DNA of 64,000 nt, from assembly GCA_965279085.1 (NCBI GenBank), contig OZ257149.1, forward strand, positions 3,348,001 to 3,412,000, written 5' to 3'. The position numbers and the translations under genes are program-made. The DNA comes from UBA7672 sp965279085. GTDB taxonomy: Bacteria; Pseudomonadota; Alphaproteobacteria; Caulobacterales; Hyphomonadaceae. Below the pieces are notes generated by a model, which had not been told where the DNA came from, ran no database searches, and saw nothing but the letters and a program-made list of their open reading frames with translations. Below, piece after piece: positions 25,876-33,105 of the stretch; position 1 is the stretch's first letter, and every line of letters starts with the position of its first letter.

Positions 25876-26328
25876 ATGCCTTCCGGAGCCTTGCATCGCT
25901 TCATCTACATGAGCACCGCTGTCGGCGTGCTGCGCGCTGACGAGCTGGATCGCATCTATCTTCGAGCAAAATCAGCGAATGCGAGCGCCGGAATCACAGG
26001 CCTCATGCTGTTCTACGAGGGCGTATTCCTGCAGGCGCTTGAAGGGCCAGTCGCTGGCGTGATGAGCTTGGTTGAGCGCATCCGGCGGGACAAGCGCCAC
26101 ACGGGCATGATCACGCTGGAGGCCGGACCGGCCATCGAGCGCGCCTTTCCCCAATCCTCGCTGCATTTTGTGGCGGCGCGGAACCTGACGCCGGGCGAGA
26201 AGCAGGCGTTCAGCGACTTGCGTCAGGCAGTCAGCATCCGCCCGCACATGATCGGTGCGCCGGCTCCTGGCGCGGACAATGGCCTGTGGGCGTTCATTTC
26301 CTCGTTCAACCCGCTTCGCGCGGCCTGA
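25876..26328 (+). CDS. Short BLUF-domain blue-light photoreceptor
   Basis: 150 residues, a nearly stand-alone BLUF domain that binds FAD. The key residues are in place: Tyr11 (HRFIYMSTA), Asn35 (NASAGITGLMLF), and Gln53 (FLQALEG). The 18-residue spacing between Asn and Gln matches the family. Blue light rearranges the Tyr-Gln-flavin hydrogen bonds and changes binding to a partner. There is no attached GGDEF, EAL or cyclase output domain, so signalling must pass to a separate protein. The last 50 residues form the usual capping helices. A GGAG ribosome site precedes the start. No neighbour is an obvious partner. Confidence 0.93.
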   Translation: MPSGALHRFIYMSTAVGVLRADELDRIYLRAKSANASAGITGLMLFYEGVFLQALEGPVAGVMSLVERIRRDKRHTGMITLEAGPAIERAFPQSSLHFVAARNLTPGEKQAFSDLRQAVSIRPHMIGAPAPGADNGLWAFISSFNPLRAA

Positions 26329-26349
26329 GCATCTTTTCCTGAAAGCTGA

Positions 26350-26790
26350 TCAGCCGGCGCTTGCGCCAGCATCTTCCAGTCGCACCTTCACGGGACGCGA
26401 CAGGGGAGGCTGGCCGACGACAGCGATCTCGAACGGCTCGCCGTCTTCGACGAACAGGTCGATCGTCGCCCACTCGTCGGGCCGGATGCGCAGCATCGGG
26501 CGGGCGTCACCGAAGGACACCACGCGCACGCCCGGCGTATCGTTGAAGATGCGAACGCGGATGATCTCGTCTTCGGCCACCGACAGCGCATCGCGCGTCT
26601 CTGACCATTGCCGCCCGCTCTGCACCCAGGTCTGTCGCGAGAAGGCGTTGCCGATTGAAAGGCGCAGCTCGCGATCGAACTCGTCGCGTGCAGCACGCGT
26701 TGGTGGCGCGTTCGCCGGCGTGATGCCGATACCCGCCAGCGTTGCGGCGCATCCCGCAGCCGCCATGGCCTCGCGTTTCGAAGACAGCAT
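26350..26790 (-). CDS. Exported protein of unknown function, possible lipoprotein
   Basis: 146 residues. The N-terminus MLSSKREAMAAAGCAATLAGIGITPANA reads as an export signal. AAGC at residues 11-14 could be a lipobox, or signal peptidase I could cut after ANA. The rest looks like a beta-sandwich (EIIRVRIFNDTPGVRVVSF, ATIDLFVEDGEPFEIAVVG). GGGAGGG upstream supports the start. It converges on the BLUF gene. I do not recognise the family. Confidence 0.75.
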   Translation of the reverse strand: MLSSKREAMAAAGCAATLAGIGITPANAPPTRAARDEFDRELRLSIGNAFSRQTWVQSGRQWSETRDALSVAEDEIIRVRIFNDTPGVRVVSFGDARPMLRIRPDEWATIDLFVEDGEPFEIAVVGQPPLSRPVKVRLEDAGASAG

Positions 26791-26924
26791 TCGACCCTCC
26801 CGATCCGACCCAGAAGAAACCCGACGGGTGAAGGCTCAGGCGCGCGCTGACTCGGGTCAACCGCGACACGTTGGACATGGCGCGTGTCGGCGGCTGGCGT
26901 GATGTTGCGACAACATCAAACGCT

Positions 26925-26951
26925 AAGCGCGCGGAACTCGTCCGCGCGCTT
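26925..26951 (-). terminator. Terminator hairpin of the cytochrome c gene
   Basis: A perfect 11-bp stem (AAGCGCGCGGA with TCCGCGCGCTT) and 5-base loop lie 28 bases after the cytochrome stop in the minus direction. A second perfect hairpin (GATGTTG-CGA-CAACATC, 26901-26917) follows. The T-tract is weak, so Rho could assist. Confidence 0.6.
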
Positions 26952-26979
26952 GCAGGTCAGATCAGAGAAGGGAGGAAGG

Positions 26980-27297
26980 CTACTCGGCCTTCACTTCCGG
27001 CAGATCGCCCTTGGCCGGCATCGACTTCTTTGTGAGGAAGACCGCGATGTCGCGCTTGTCCTGCTCGGTGAGGCCCGGGGTCACGCCCTGCATCATCGGA
27101 ACCGGGGTGGTGAGCGACTGGACGATCTTGTCGTTGTCGAGCGCCGCCAGCTTCTCGAGCAGCGGCGCGTTGGCCATGCCGGTGGCGTGGCACATCTTGC
27201 ACTTGGCTTCGTAGAGAGAGCCGCCTTCTGCCGGGCCGGCAAACGCCGAAGGGGCGGCCAGAACGGCAAGGCCAACGAAAGCAGCAACCAGTCTCAT
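26980..27297 (-). CDS. Small periplasmic c-type cytochrome
   Basis: 105 residues with a signal peptide (MRLVAAFVGLAVLAAPSAFA) and a single class I cytochrome c domain. The heme-binding CKMCH covers Cys33, Cys36 and His37. A methionine in VPMMQGV near 67-69 is the likely sixth ligand, and TEQDKRDIAVFLTKKS is the closing helix. It carries one electron in the periplasm; the partner cannot be told. A GGAGG ribosome site supports the start. It has its own hairpin terminator downstream and rnpB upstream on the other strand, so it is probably a single-gene unit. Confidence 0.93.
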   Translation of the reverse strand: MRLVAAFVGLAVLAAPSAFAGPAEGGSLYEAKCKMCHATGMANAPLLEKLAALDNDKIVQSLTTPVPMMQGVTPGLTEQDKRDIAVFLTKKSMPAKGDLPEVKAE

Positions 27298-27444
27298 ACG
27301 AACCCTCCAGATGACGCAGCGCCAGCTTCTAATAGTCTGGACCTGAACAGGCCATAACCGAGCGCAGTTATTGCTGCACTGCGTGGTTTTCGCCTCAGAA
27401 ACGGGTGGAATCGCCCTTTCCGTCGGTCCGTGCTATCTGCCCGC

Positions 27445-27850
27445 CTTCGATCAGGCGGCCGGGCGACCGCTGGCGGGGCAACCCGCTGGAGGAAAGTCCG
27501 GGCTCCACGTAGGCAAGGCGGCGGATAACGTCCGCCCGGGGATCGCGGTCGCAAGGCCGTCTAACCCGAGGGATAGCGCCACAGAAAGCAAACCGCCCGG
27601 GACTCGTCCCGGGTAAGGGTGAAAGGGTGGGGTAAGAGCCCACCGCGTTCCTGGTGACAGGGATGGCAAGGCAAGCCCCGCCTGGAGCAAGACCGAATAG
27701 GGACGGACGCCCAGAAATGGGTAGGCGCGCCTTCGCGCTCCGTCCGGGTTGGTCGCGTGAGGCGGTCCGCGAGGGTCGTCCCAGAGGAATGGTCGCCCAC
27801 GGGTCGCAAGGCCCTGGACAGAACCCGGCTTACAGGCCGCCTGATCGAAG
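27445..27850 (+). ncRNA. rnpB: RNase P RNA, class A
   Basis: The catalytic RNA that removes 5' leaders from tRNA precursors. Signature blocks are present in order: GGAGGAAAGTCCGGGCTCC (P4 and start of the core), ACAGAAAGCAAACCGC, AGGAATGGTCGCCCACG and the closing ACAGAACCCGGCTTACAG. The ends pair perfectly over 16 bp (27445-27460 with 27835-27850), defining helix P1. About 400 bases is normal for a bacterial class A RNA. It lies upstream of mraZ on the same strand. The exact 5' and 3' ends may differ by a few bases. Confidence 0.96.
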
Positions 27851-27875
27851 TTTACCCATTTGCTGTGGACAGCAG

Positions 27876-27895
27876 GCGGTGAAGTCATTCACCGC
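27876..27895 (+). terminator. Hairpin after rnpB
   Basis: GCGGTGA pairs perfectly with TCACCGC around a 6-base loop, 25 bases after the RNase P RNA. A smaller hairpin (TGCTG-TGGA-CAGCA) lies just before it. There is no T-run, so these may mark processing or Rho-dependent ends rather than an intrinsic terminator. Confidence 0.4.
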
Positions 27896-27951
27896 GAAAG
27901 CATCAGTATTTGCTGGGTGAATCGCGTGTCTCTTCACAGCTCGTAAACCAC

Positions 27952-27960
27952 TTATCCACA
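27952..27960 (+). promoter_or_regulatory. Perfect DnaA box upstream of mraZ
   Basis: TTATCCACA matches the strongest DnaA-binding sequence exactly. It stands alone in the rnpB-mraZ gap about 200 bases before mraZ. A single 9-mer arises by chance now and then, but one in the control region of the division operon could let DnaA tie replication to division gene expression. Confidence 0.45.
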
Positions 27961-28020
27961 CCCCGGCGGGTATTACTCACCGATCTACTTGCTTTGTTCC
28001 GTCGGCGGACGATTCAATGG

Positions 28021-28035
28021 TTAACGAGGACCTAA
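28021..28035. promoter_or_regulatory. CtrA-like box upstream of mraZ
   Basis: TTAA, seven bases, then CTAA matches 7 of 8 positions of the full CtrA site TTAA-N7-TTAA. A GATTC (CcrM-type GANTC methylation sequence) lies six bases before it. CtrA and GANTC methylation control cell-cycle genes in alphaproteobacteria. Binding is inferred from sequence only. Confidence 0.4.
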
Positions 28036-28048
28036 TGTCCCGTTGTTG

Positions 28049-28082
28049 CCCATACCCTCCCATGGTATCCCCTGATCCTCCA
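28049..28082 (-). promoter_or_regulatory. MraZ-type operator, four repeats at 10-bp period
   Basis: Read on the minus strand, TGGA, GGGG, TGGG and TGGG occur at exact 10-bp steps (plus-strand starts at 28079, 28069, 28059 and 28049). MraZ binds TGGGN direct repeats spaced by five bases, which is this geometry, upstream of its own gene. Two of the four repeats are perfect. The block ends 80 bases before the mraZ start, suggesting autoregulation of the dcw operon. Confidence 0.6.
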
Positions 28083-28162
28083 CGGACGGGGCATCTGTGG
28101 AGCGTTTGTACAGGGTGCGCCGCCCGTTCCGGGCAGGCGTCTAGCGGGCAGCAAGTGGGGTT

Positions 28163-28627
28163 ATGTTTCTCTCCTCCTACGAGAGCAGCGTCGACGTTAA
28201 GAAGCGGGTGTCGATTCCCGCCCCTTTCCGCAAATCACTCGGCGGGGAGGACAGCGTCTATCTGTGGCCGTCGATCGACAAGCCCTGCATCGAAGGCGCG
28301 GGCTATGCGCTGGTCGAGGGCTATGGCGCGTCCATATCCGATCTCGATCTCCTGGATCCCTGCCGCAACGCGCTCGCTACCTTCATCATGGGTGAAGCGC
28401 GCCCGGCCAAATGCGACGAGGGCGGACGCATCGTGCTCGACCCCGAACTGATCGCGAAGGCTGGCATCACCGACAAGGTCCGCTTCGTGGGCCTTGGCGA
28501 CCGTTTCCAGATCTGGGATCCGGCGACCTTCGAGGCCGCGCGCGCCGAGCTGCACGCACTCGCGCTCAAGAATATCAATCTGCTGAAAGCGAAGCCGCGC
28601 GGCGCGGGTCAGGTGGCCGCGGAATGA
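28163..28627 (+). CDS. mraZ: Transcriptional regulator MraZ
   Basis: 154 residues, the first gene of the division and cell wall cluster. MraZ is a ring-forming DNA-binding protein with two SpoVT/AbrB-like halves. The first is MFLSSYESSVDVKKRVSIPAPFRKSL and the second is RPAKCDEGGRIVLDPELIAKAGITDKVRFVGLGDRFQIWDP. It usually represses its own operon by binding repeats in the promoter; such repeats are visible upstream. GTGGGG serves as ribosome site. The stop overlaps the rsmH start by ATGA. Confidence 0.96.
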   Translation: MFLSSYESSVDVKKRVSIPAPFRKSLGGEDSVYLWPSIDKPCIEGAGYALVEGYGASISDLDLLDPCRNALATFIMGEARPAKCDEGGRIVLDPELIAKAGITDKVRFVGLGDRFQIWDPATFEAARAELHALALKNINLLKAKPRGAGQVAAE

Positions 28628-29652
28628 GCGAGCTTGAACTCAACGCTCCGGCGCCCGCCGGCCACGTTCCCGTCCTCGTCGAGGAAGTGATCCACGCGCT
28701 CGCGCCGGTCGCTGGAGCGGTGATGGTGGATGGCACCTATGGCGGCGGCGGCTATGCGCGCGCGGCGCTGGCGGTGGCGAACATCACGCTGATCGGGATC
28801 GATCGCGATCCCGAGGCGATGGAGCGCGCGTGGGCTCATGCGGGCAAGGATCCGCGATTGGTTCCGGCGCCGGGGCGCTTCGGCGAACTCGACATTATCG
28901 TGCACGCGGCAGGCAAGGGCGATCAGGTCGACGGCGTGATGCTGGATCTTGGCGTGTCGTCCTTCCAGATCGATGAGGCAGGCAGGGGCTTCTCCTTCAT
29001 GCGCGACGGTCCGCTCGATATGCGGATGGAAAGGCGCGGACCAAGCGCAGCCGACGCCGTGAACCGTCTCACCGAGGGCGAGCTGGCGGACATTTTCCAT
29101 ATTCTGGGCGACGAGCCGGCGGCGCGCCGTGTTGCTCGCGGGATCGTCTACCGCCGCCGATCTCAGCCTTTCGAGACCACGCTCGATCTGGCAGAGTGCA
29201 TCGAGCGCTCGCTGGGTGGGCGTCGCGGCAAGCCGACGCATCCGGCCACGCGCTCGTTCCAGGCGCTGCGCATGTGGGTCAACGACGAGAGCGGCGAGCT
29301 GGTGCGCGCGCTGGCGGCCGCCGAGCGTGTGCTGAAACCCGGCGGGCGGCTGGTAGTCGTAACCTTCCATTCAATCGAGGACCGCATCGTGAAGCTGTTC
29401 CTCCGAGCGAGGTCCGGCAACGAGCCGGGCGCGTCGCGGCATGTGCCGGGAACGCCCAAGGGCAAGACGCCGACGTTCGAAGTTCTTCAACGCAAGGCGA
29501 TCGAGCCGACGGACGCAGAGACCGAGGCCAATCCGCGTGCACGATCGGCCAAGCTGCGCTGGGCGTTGCGCACGGAGGCGCCAGCCTGGGAGACGGCGCC
29601 CGACGAGGGCTTCCGCTTGCCGGGGCTGAAGCAGCTTGAAGGAGTAGCGTGA
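28624..29652 (+). CDS. rsmH: 16S rRNA m4C1402 methyltransferase RsmH (MraW)
   Basis: 342 residues. It methylates N4 of cytidine 1402 in 16S rRNA, in the decoding centre, using SAM. Family blocks are visible: HVPVLVEEVIHAL (14-26), SAM-binding VDGTYGGGGYARA (35-47), MLDLGVSSFQIDEAGRGFSF, PTHPATRSFQALRMWVN and GRLVVVTFHSIEDRIVK. The start overlaps the mraZ stop by ATGA and its stop shares a base with the ftsL start, as usual in this operon. The reading frame stays open upstream inside mraZ, but those residues do not belong to the family. Confidence 0.97.
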   Translation: MSELELNAPAPAGHVPVLVEEVIHALAPVAGAVMVDGTYGGGGYARAALAVANITLIGIDRDPEAMERAWAHAGKDPRLVPAPGRFGELDIIVHAAGKGDQVDGVMLDLGVSSFQIDEAGRGFSFMRDGPLDMRMERRGPSAADAVNRLTEGELADIFHILGDEPAARRVARGIVYRRRSQPFETTLDLAECIERSLGGRRGKPTHPATRSFQALRMWVNDESGELVRALAAAERVLKPGGRLVVVTFHSIEDRIVKLFLRARSGNEPGASRHVPGTPKGKTPTFEVLQRKAIEPTDAETEANPRARSAKLRWALRTEAPAWETAPDEGFRLPGLKQLEGVA

Positions 29653-30011
29653 TGAATCGTCTGGCGATTATTGGCGGGCTTGTTGTTGCTGTTCTTGCGG
29701 TTGCGGTTTATCGCGCCAAGCTCGGCGCCGAGGAGACGCAGGGGAAGATCGACGGGCTCACGGCGGAGGCGTCGGCGATCAACAAGGACATTTCCGTGAT
29801 GAAGGCCGAGGAGGCCTATCTCACGCGGCCAGAGCGGATTGGACCGATCGCACGCCAGAAGCTGGGTCTGGAGCCGGCGCAGCCGGGCCAGTACACCGCG
29901 AGCGAGGCGCTGGCACGACGGCTGGGCGAGGAGCGGCTGACGCTGCCCGCACCGGCCGCACCGGTTGAGGCGGAGCCCGCCAAGAAGCCGGAGGTGACGC
30001 CTCCGCAATGA
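29652..30011 (+). CDS. ftsL: Cell division protein FtsL
   Basis: 119 residues identified mainly by position between rsmH and ftsI. One N-terminal membrane segment (LAIIGGLVVAVLAVAVY) is followed by a coiled-coil-like stretch (EETQGKIDGLTAEASAINKDISVMKAEEAYLTRPERI), the expected FtsL layout. A Pro/Ala/Glu-rich tail (PAPAAPVEAEPAKKPEVTPP) is added. FtsL forms a complex with FtsB and FtsQ and activates FtsW-FtsI. The ATG overlapping the rsmH stop is chosen; a GTG one codon earlier is equally possible. The stop overlaps ftsI by ATGA. Confidence 0.88.
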   Translation: MNRLAIIGGLVVAVLAVAVYRAKLGAEETQGKIDGLTAEASAINKDISVMKAEEAYLTRPERIGPIARQKLGLEPAQPGQYTASEALARRLGEERLTLPAPAAPVEAEPAKKPEVTPPQ

Positions 30012-31657
30012 TCAGCTTCGACCGCCCGAAGGAAGACAAGTGGGGACCGCGGCGCGCACGCCTCGTGGCGTTCTCGCTCGCGCTTGTCTTCACCGTGATC
30101 GTTGGGCGGTCGGCGTTCGTTTCACTGCACGGTCCGGCAGAGGCCGAACCCGGCGCGCGCGCGGCGCAGGCGGCGACGCGGCGGGCGGATATCGTGGACC
30201 GCCGCGGCGAGCTGCTGGCCACCACCGTGCCCGGCTGGTCGCTGGCGGCGAATCCGAGCGCGATCTGGGACGCAGGCGAAGTGGCGACCCAGCTGAAGAC
30301 CGTGCTGCCCAACATCGATCTCATCGCGCTGACGACCACGCTGTCGGACAGGAAGCGTCAGTTCGCGTGGGTCCAGCGCAATCTCACGAAGGACGAGAAG
30401 CAGAAGGTGTTCGACCTGGGCGTCGAGGGCCTGATGTTCCAGGAGGAGCCGCAGCGTGTATATCCGCGCGGGAAGCTGGCGGGACACTTCCTCGGCTACA
30501 CTAATATCGACGGTGAGGGCCTTGAGGGCGCCGAGCTGGCTTTCGATGCGCGCCTGAAAGAGGGCGGCGAGCCCATGATGGTGACGCTCGATGCTGGCGT
30601 GCAGTTCGTTGTCGAAGACGAGCTCGAGAAAGCGTATGTGGATTTCGAGATGATCGGCGCGGCGGGTGTCGTGATCGACGTGAATACCGGCGCGGTGCGC
30701 GCGGTGGCTTCCTGGCCGGCCATGGACCCGCACCGGCGCGGCGGCGTCTCCAAGACGGAGCGCGTCAATCGCGCGCTCAATGCCCGCTTCGAACTGGGAT
30801 CGATCTACAAGCCGCTAACGGTGGCTGCCGCGATGGAAGCGGGCGTGCTGACCACAGCCGACAGGTTTGACGTGTCGAAGCCGGTAAAGATCGGCGCGGC
30901 GCTGGTGCGCGATCCGCATCCGCTCCCTAACGCATCGTCGGTGACGGCACAGGATATCCTCGCCCATTCCTCCAACATCGGCGTCGCACAGATCGCGCAG
31001 CGCATGGGCGTGGACAAGCAGAAGGCGTTCCTCGCGAGCTTGCACCTGCTCGGCGGGCAGACGCATGTGGGCCCACAGACGGCTTCGCCGCTGACGCCGG
31101 AAGTGTGGGACGCCACGTCGATGGCAACCGTCAGCTACGGCCACGGCATTTCAGTGAGCCCACTGGCGTTCGCGATGACCTACACGGCATTCGGCAATGG
31201 CGGGAACTACCTGCCGCCGCAATTCCTGGAGCCCATCGATCTGGCGAAGATCGAGAAGAGCCAGGTGATGTCGCCGGAGACCGCGGCGACCGTGCTGAAG
31301 ATGATGCGCCATGTCGTCACGAACGGCACGGGCGCGAACGCCGACGCCAAGGGATACGAAGTCGCCGGCAAGACGGGCACGGCCGAAAAACCGGGACCGG
31401 ATGGGTATGATCCCAACCGGAACGTCACCTCGTTCGCCGCCGTTTTCCCGGCCTCTCGCCCTCAATTTGTCGTGCTTGTTGTTCTCGATGAAGCACAGCC
31501 CAGAAAGGGCGACCAACGCACAGCCGCCTACACGGCGGCGACGATCGCGGGAAAGGTGATCGCGCGTGCGGCGCCGCTGCTGGACGTGCAGCCAGTGCTC
31601 GTCTCTTCCAGAGCGGAAGCGGCGGGCCTGCGCGCTTCGGAGGCGACCGCGCAATGA
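30008..31657 (+). CDS. ftsI: Septal peptidoglycan transpeptidase FtsI (PBP3)
   Basis: 549 residues, a class B penicillin-binding protein. One N-terminal membrane segment (LVAFSLALVFTVIVG, 19-33) is followed by the pedestal domain (RRADIVDRRGELLATTV) and the transpeptidase domain. All three active-site motifs are present: the nucleophile in SIYK (Ser265-Lys268), SSN at 321-323, and KTG at 455-457. It cross-links septal wall together with the FtsW glycosyltransferase. The length is normal. It overlaps ftsL and murE by ATGA at both ends. Confidence 0.97.
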   Translation: MISFDRPKEDKWGPRRARLVAFSLALVFTVIVGRSAFVSLHGPAEAEPGARAAQAATRRADIVDRRGELLATTVPGWSLAANPSAIWDAGEVATQLKTVLPNIDLIALTTTLSDRKRQFAWVQRNLTKDEKQKVFDLGVEGLMFQEEPQRVYPRGKLAGHFLGYTNIDGEGLEGAELAFDARLKEGGEPMMVTLDAGVQFVVEDELEKAYVDFEMIGAAGVVIDVNTGAVRAVASWPAMDPHRRGGVSKTERVNRALNARFELGSIYKPLTVAAAMEAGVLTTADRFDVSKPVKIGAALVRDPHPLPNASSVTAQDILAHSSNIGVAQIAQRMGVDKQKAFLASLHLLGGQTHVGPQTASPLTPEVWDATSMATVSYGHGISVSPLAFAMTYTAFGNGGNYLPPQFLEPIDLAKIEKSQVMSPETAATVLKMMRHVVTNGTGANADAKGYEVAGKTGTAEKPGPDGYDPNRNVTSFAAVFPASRPQFVVLVVLDEAQPRKGDQRTAAYTAATIAGKVIARAAPLLDVQPVLVSSRAEAAGLRASEATAQ

Positions 31658-33105
31658 AACTCGACAAGCTCATCCCGGGCGCTCCGTCCATCGACATCAC
31701 CGGCATCACGGCGGACAGCCGCAAGGTGAAGGCGGGCTATCTGTTCGCGGCGCTGCAGGGCGTGGCGAAGGATGGGCGCGAATATATCGACGGCGCGATC
31801 AAGGCGGGTGCGATCGCGGTTCTGACCGACAGCCGGGCGGGCGAGTGGAGCGTGCCGGCGGTGAAAGCGGACGAGCCGCGTCTCGCCCTCGCGCAGGCGG
31901 CGGCGGCATTCTATCCGCAACAGCCGGCGACGGTGGCCGCAGTGACGGGCACGAACGGCAAGAGCTCTACGGTCGATTTCCTGCGCCAGATCTGGGCGAA
32001 CATGGGCCGCCCTGCCGCGTCGATGGGCACGCTGGGCGCCATCGGTCCCTCGGGCGCCGTCGACCTTGGTCACACCACGCCGGATCCCGTCGCGATTCAC
32101 GAAACGCTAGACAAGTTCGCGCGCGAAGGCGTGCATCACGTGGCGATGGAGGCGTCCTCGCATGGCCTCTCGCAGTATCGCCTGCATGGCGTGAAACTGG
32201 CGGCGGGCGCGTTCACGAACCTGACGCAGGATCACCTCGACTATCATTCTGACTTCAACGACTACCGCCAGGCCAAGATGAAGCTGTTCTCGGAACTGCT
32301 TCCGAAGGGCGCGCCGGCGGTGATCAACGCGGACAGCCCGGAACTCGATGCGTTCGAGGCGGCGGCATTGAAAGCGGGGCTGAAGCCGTTCACGGTCGGC
32401 TGGCGCGGACGCGATCTGCGTATCGCCGAGGCACTGCCGCGCGGCACGGGACAGGACCTTGTCATCCAGTGGGGTGAGGGGCCGAGCGCGGGCAATGAGC
32501 GCACCGTCCACCTGCCGCTGATCGGAGAATTCCAGGCACTGAATGCGCTGTGCGCAGCCGGCATCGCGATGGCGCTGGGCGACGATGTTCACAAGGTGCT
32601 CGATGGCCTTGCAGTGCTGAAGGGTGTGCACGGGCGGCTGGAGCTGGTCGGGCAGACGGCGGCCAAGGCGCCGGTGTTCGTCGACTACGCCCATACGCCG
32701 GACGGGCTCAACGTTCTGCTGCGCGCGGCGCGGCCGCATGTGCGCGGCAAGCTGATCGTGGTGTTCGGCTGTGGCGGGGATCGCGATGCGACCAAGCGGC
32801 CGATCATGGGCGATGTGGCGCGGCGGCTGGCGGACGAGGTGATCGTCACTGACGACAATCCGCGCTCGGAAGATCCGGTGAAGATCCGCGCCGCGATTCG
32901 CAACGGCGCGCCCGATGCGAGCGAGATCGGCGATCGCGCGACTGCGATCAACGAAGGTGTAAAGCGGCTGAAGGCTGGTGATGCGCTGCTGATCGCGGGC
33001 AAGGGCCATGAGACCGGACAGATCGTGAAGGGCGTCACGATCCCGTTCTCCGATTTCGACGTGGCGCGCAAAGCGCTCGAGGATGTGGGAGGCACGCATG
33101 GCTGA
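31654..33105 (+). CDS. murE: UDP-MurNAc-tripeptide (meso-DAP) ligase MurE
   Basis: 483 residues. It adds the third amino acid to UDP-MurNAc-L-Ala-D-Glu in the cytosol. The ATP loop GTNGKSS is at 99-105, the lysine to be carbamylated lies in RQAKMKLF near 205-212, and DNPR at 401-404 is the motif that selects meso-diaminopimelate rather than lysine. The organism therefore has a Gram-negative-type DAP wall. It overlaps ftsI by ATGA and murF by eight bases. Confidence 0.97.
   Translation: MKLDKLIPGAPSIDITGITADSRKVKAGYLFAALQGVAKDGREYIDGAIKAGAIAVLTDSRAGEWSVPAVKADEPRLALAQAAAAFYPQQPATVAAVTGTNGKSSTVDFLRQIWANMGRPAASMGTLGAIGPSGAVDLGHTTPDPVAIHETLDKFAREGVHHVAMEASSHGLSQYRLHGVKLAAGAFTNLTQDHLDYHSDFNDYRQAKMKLFSELLPKGAPAVINADSPELDAFEAAALKAGLKPFTVGWRGRDLRIAEALPRGTGQDLVIQWGEGPSAGNERTVHLPLIGEFQALNALCAAGIAMALGDDVHKVLDGLAVLKGVHGRLELVGQTAAKAPVFVDYAHTPDGLNVLLRAARPHVRGKLIVVFGCGGDRDATKRPIMGDVARRLADEVIVTDDNPRSEDPVKIRAAIRNGAPDASEIGDRATAINEGVKRLKAGDALLIAGKGHETGQIVKGVTIPFSDFDVARKALEDVGGTHG

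Noticed and set aside
27554..27888. Open frames on the minus strand across rnpB
   Set aside because: The region is fully explained by RNase P RNA, with its core motifs and perfectly paired ends.
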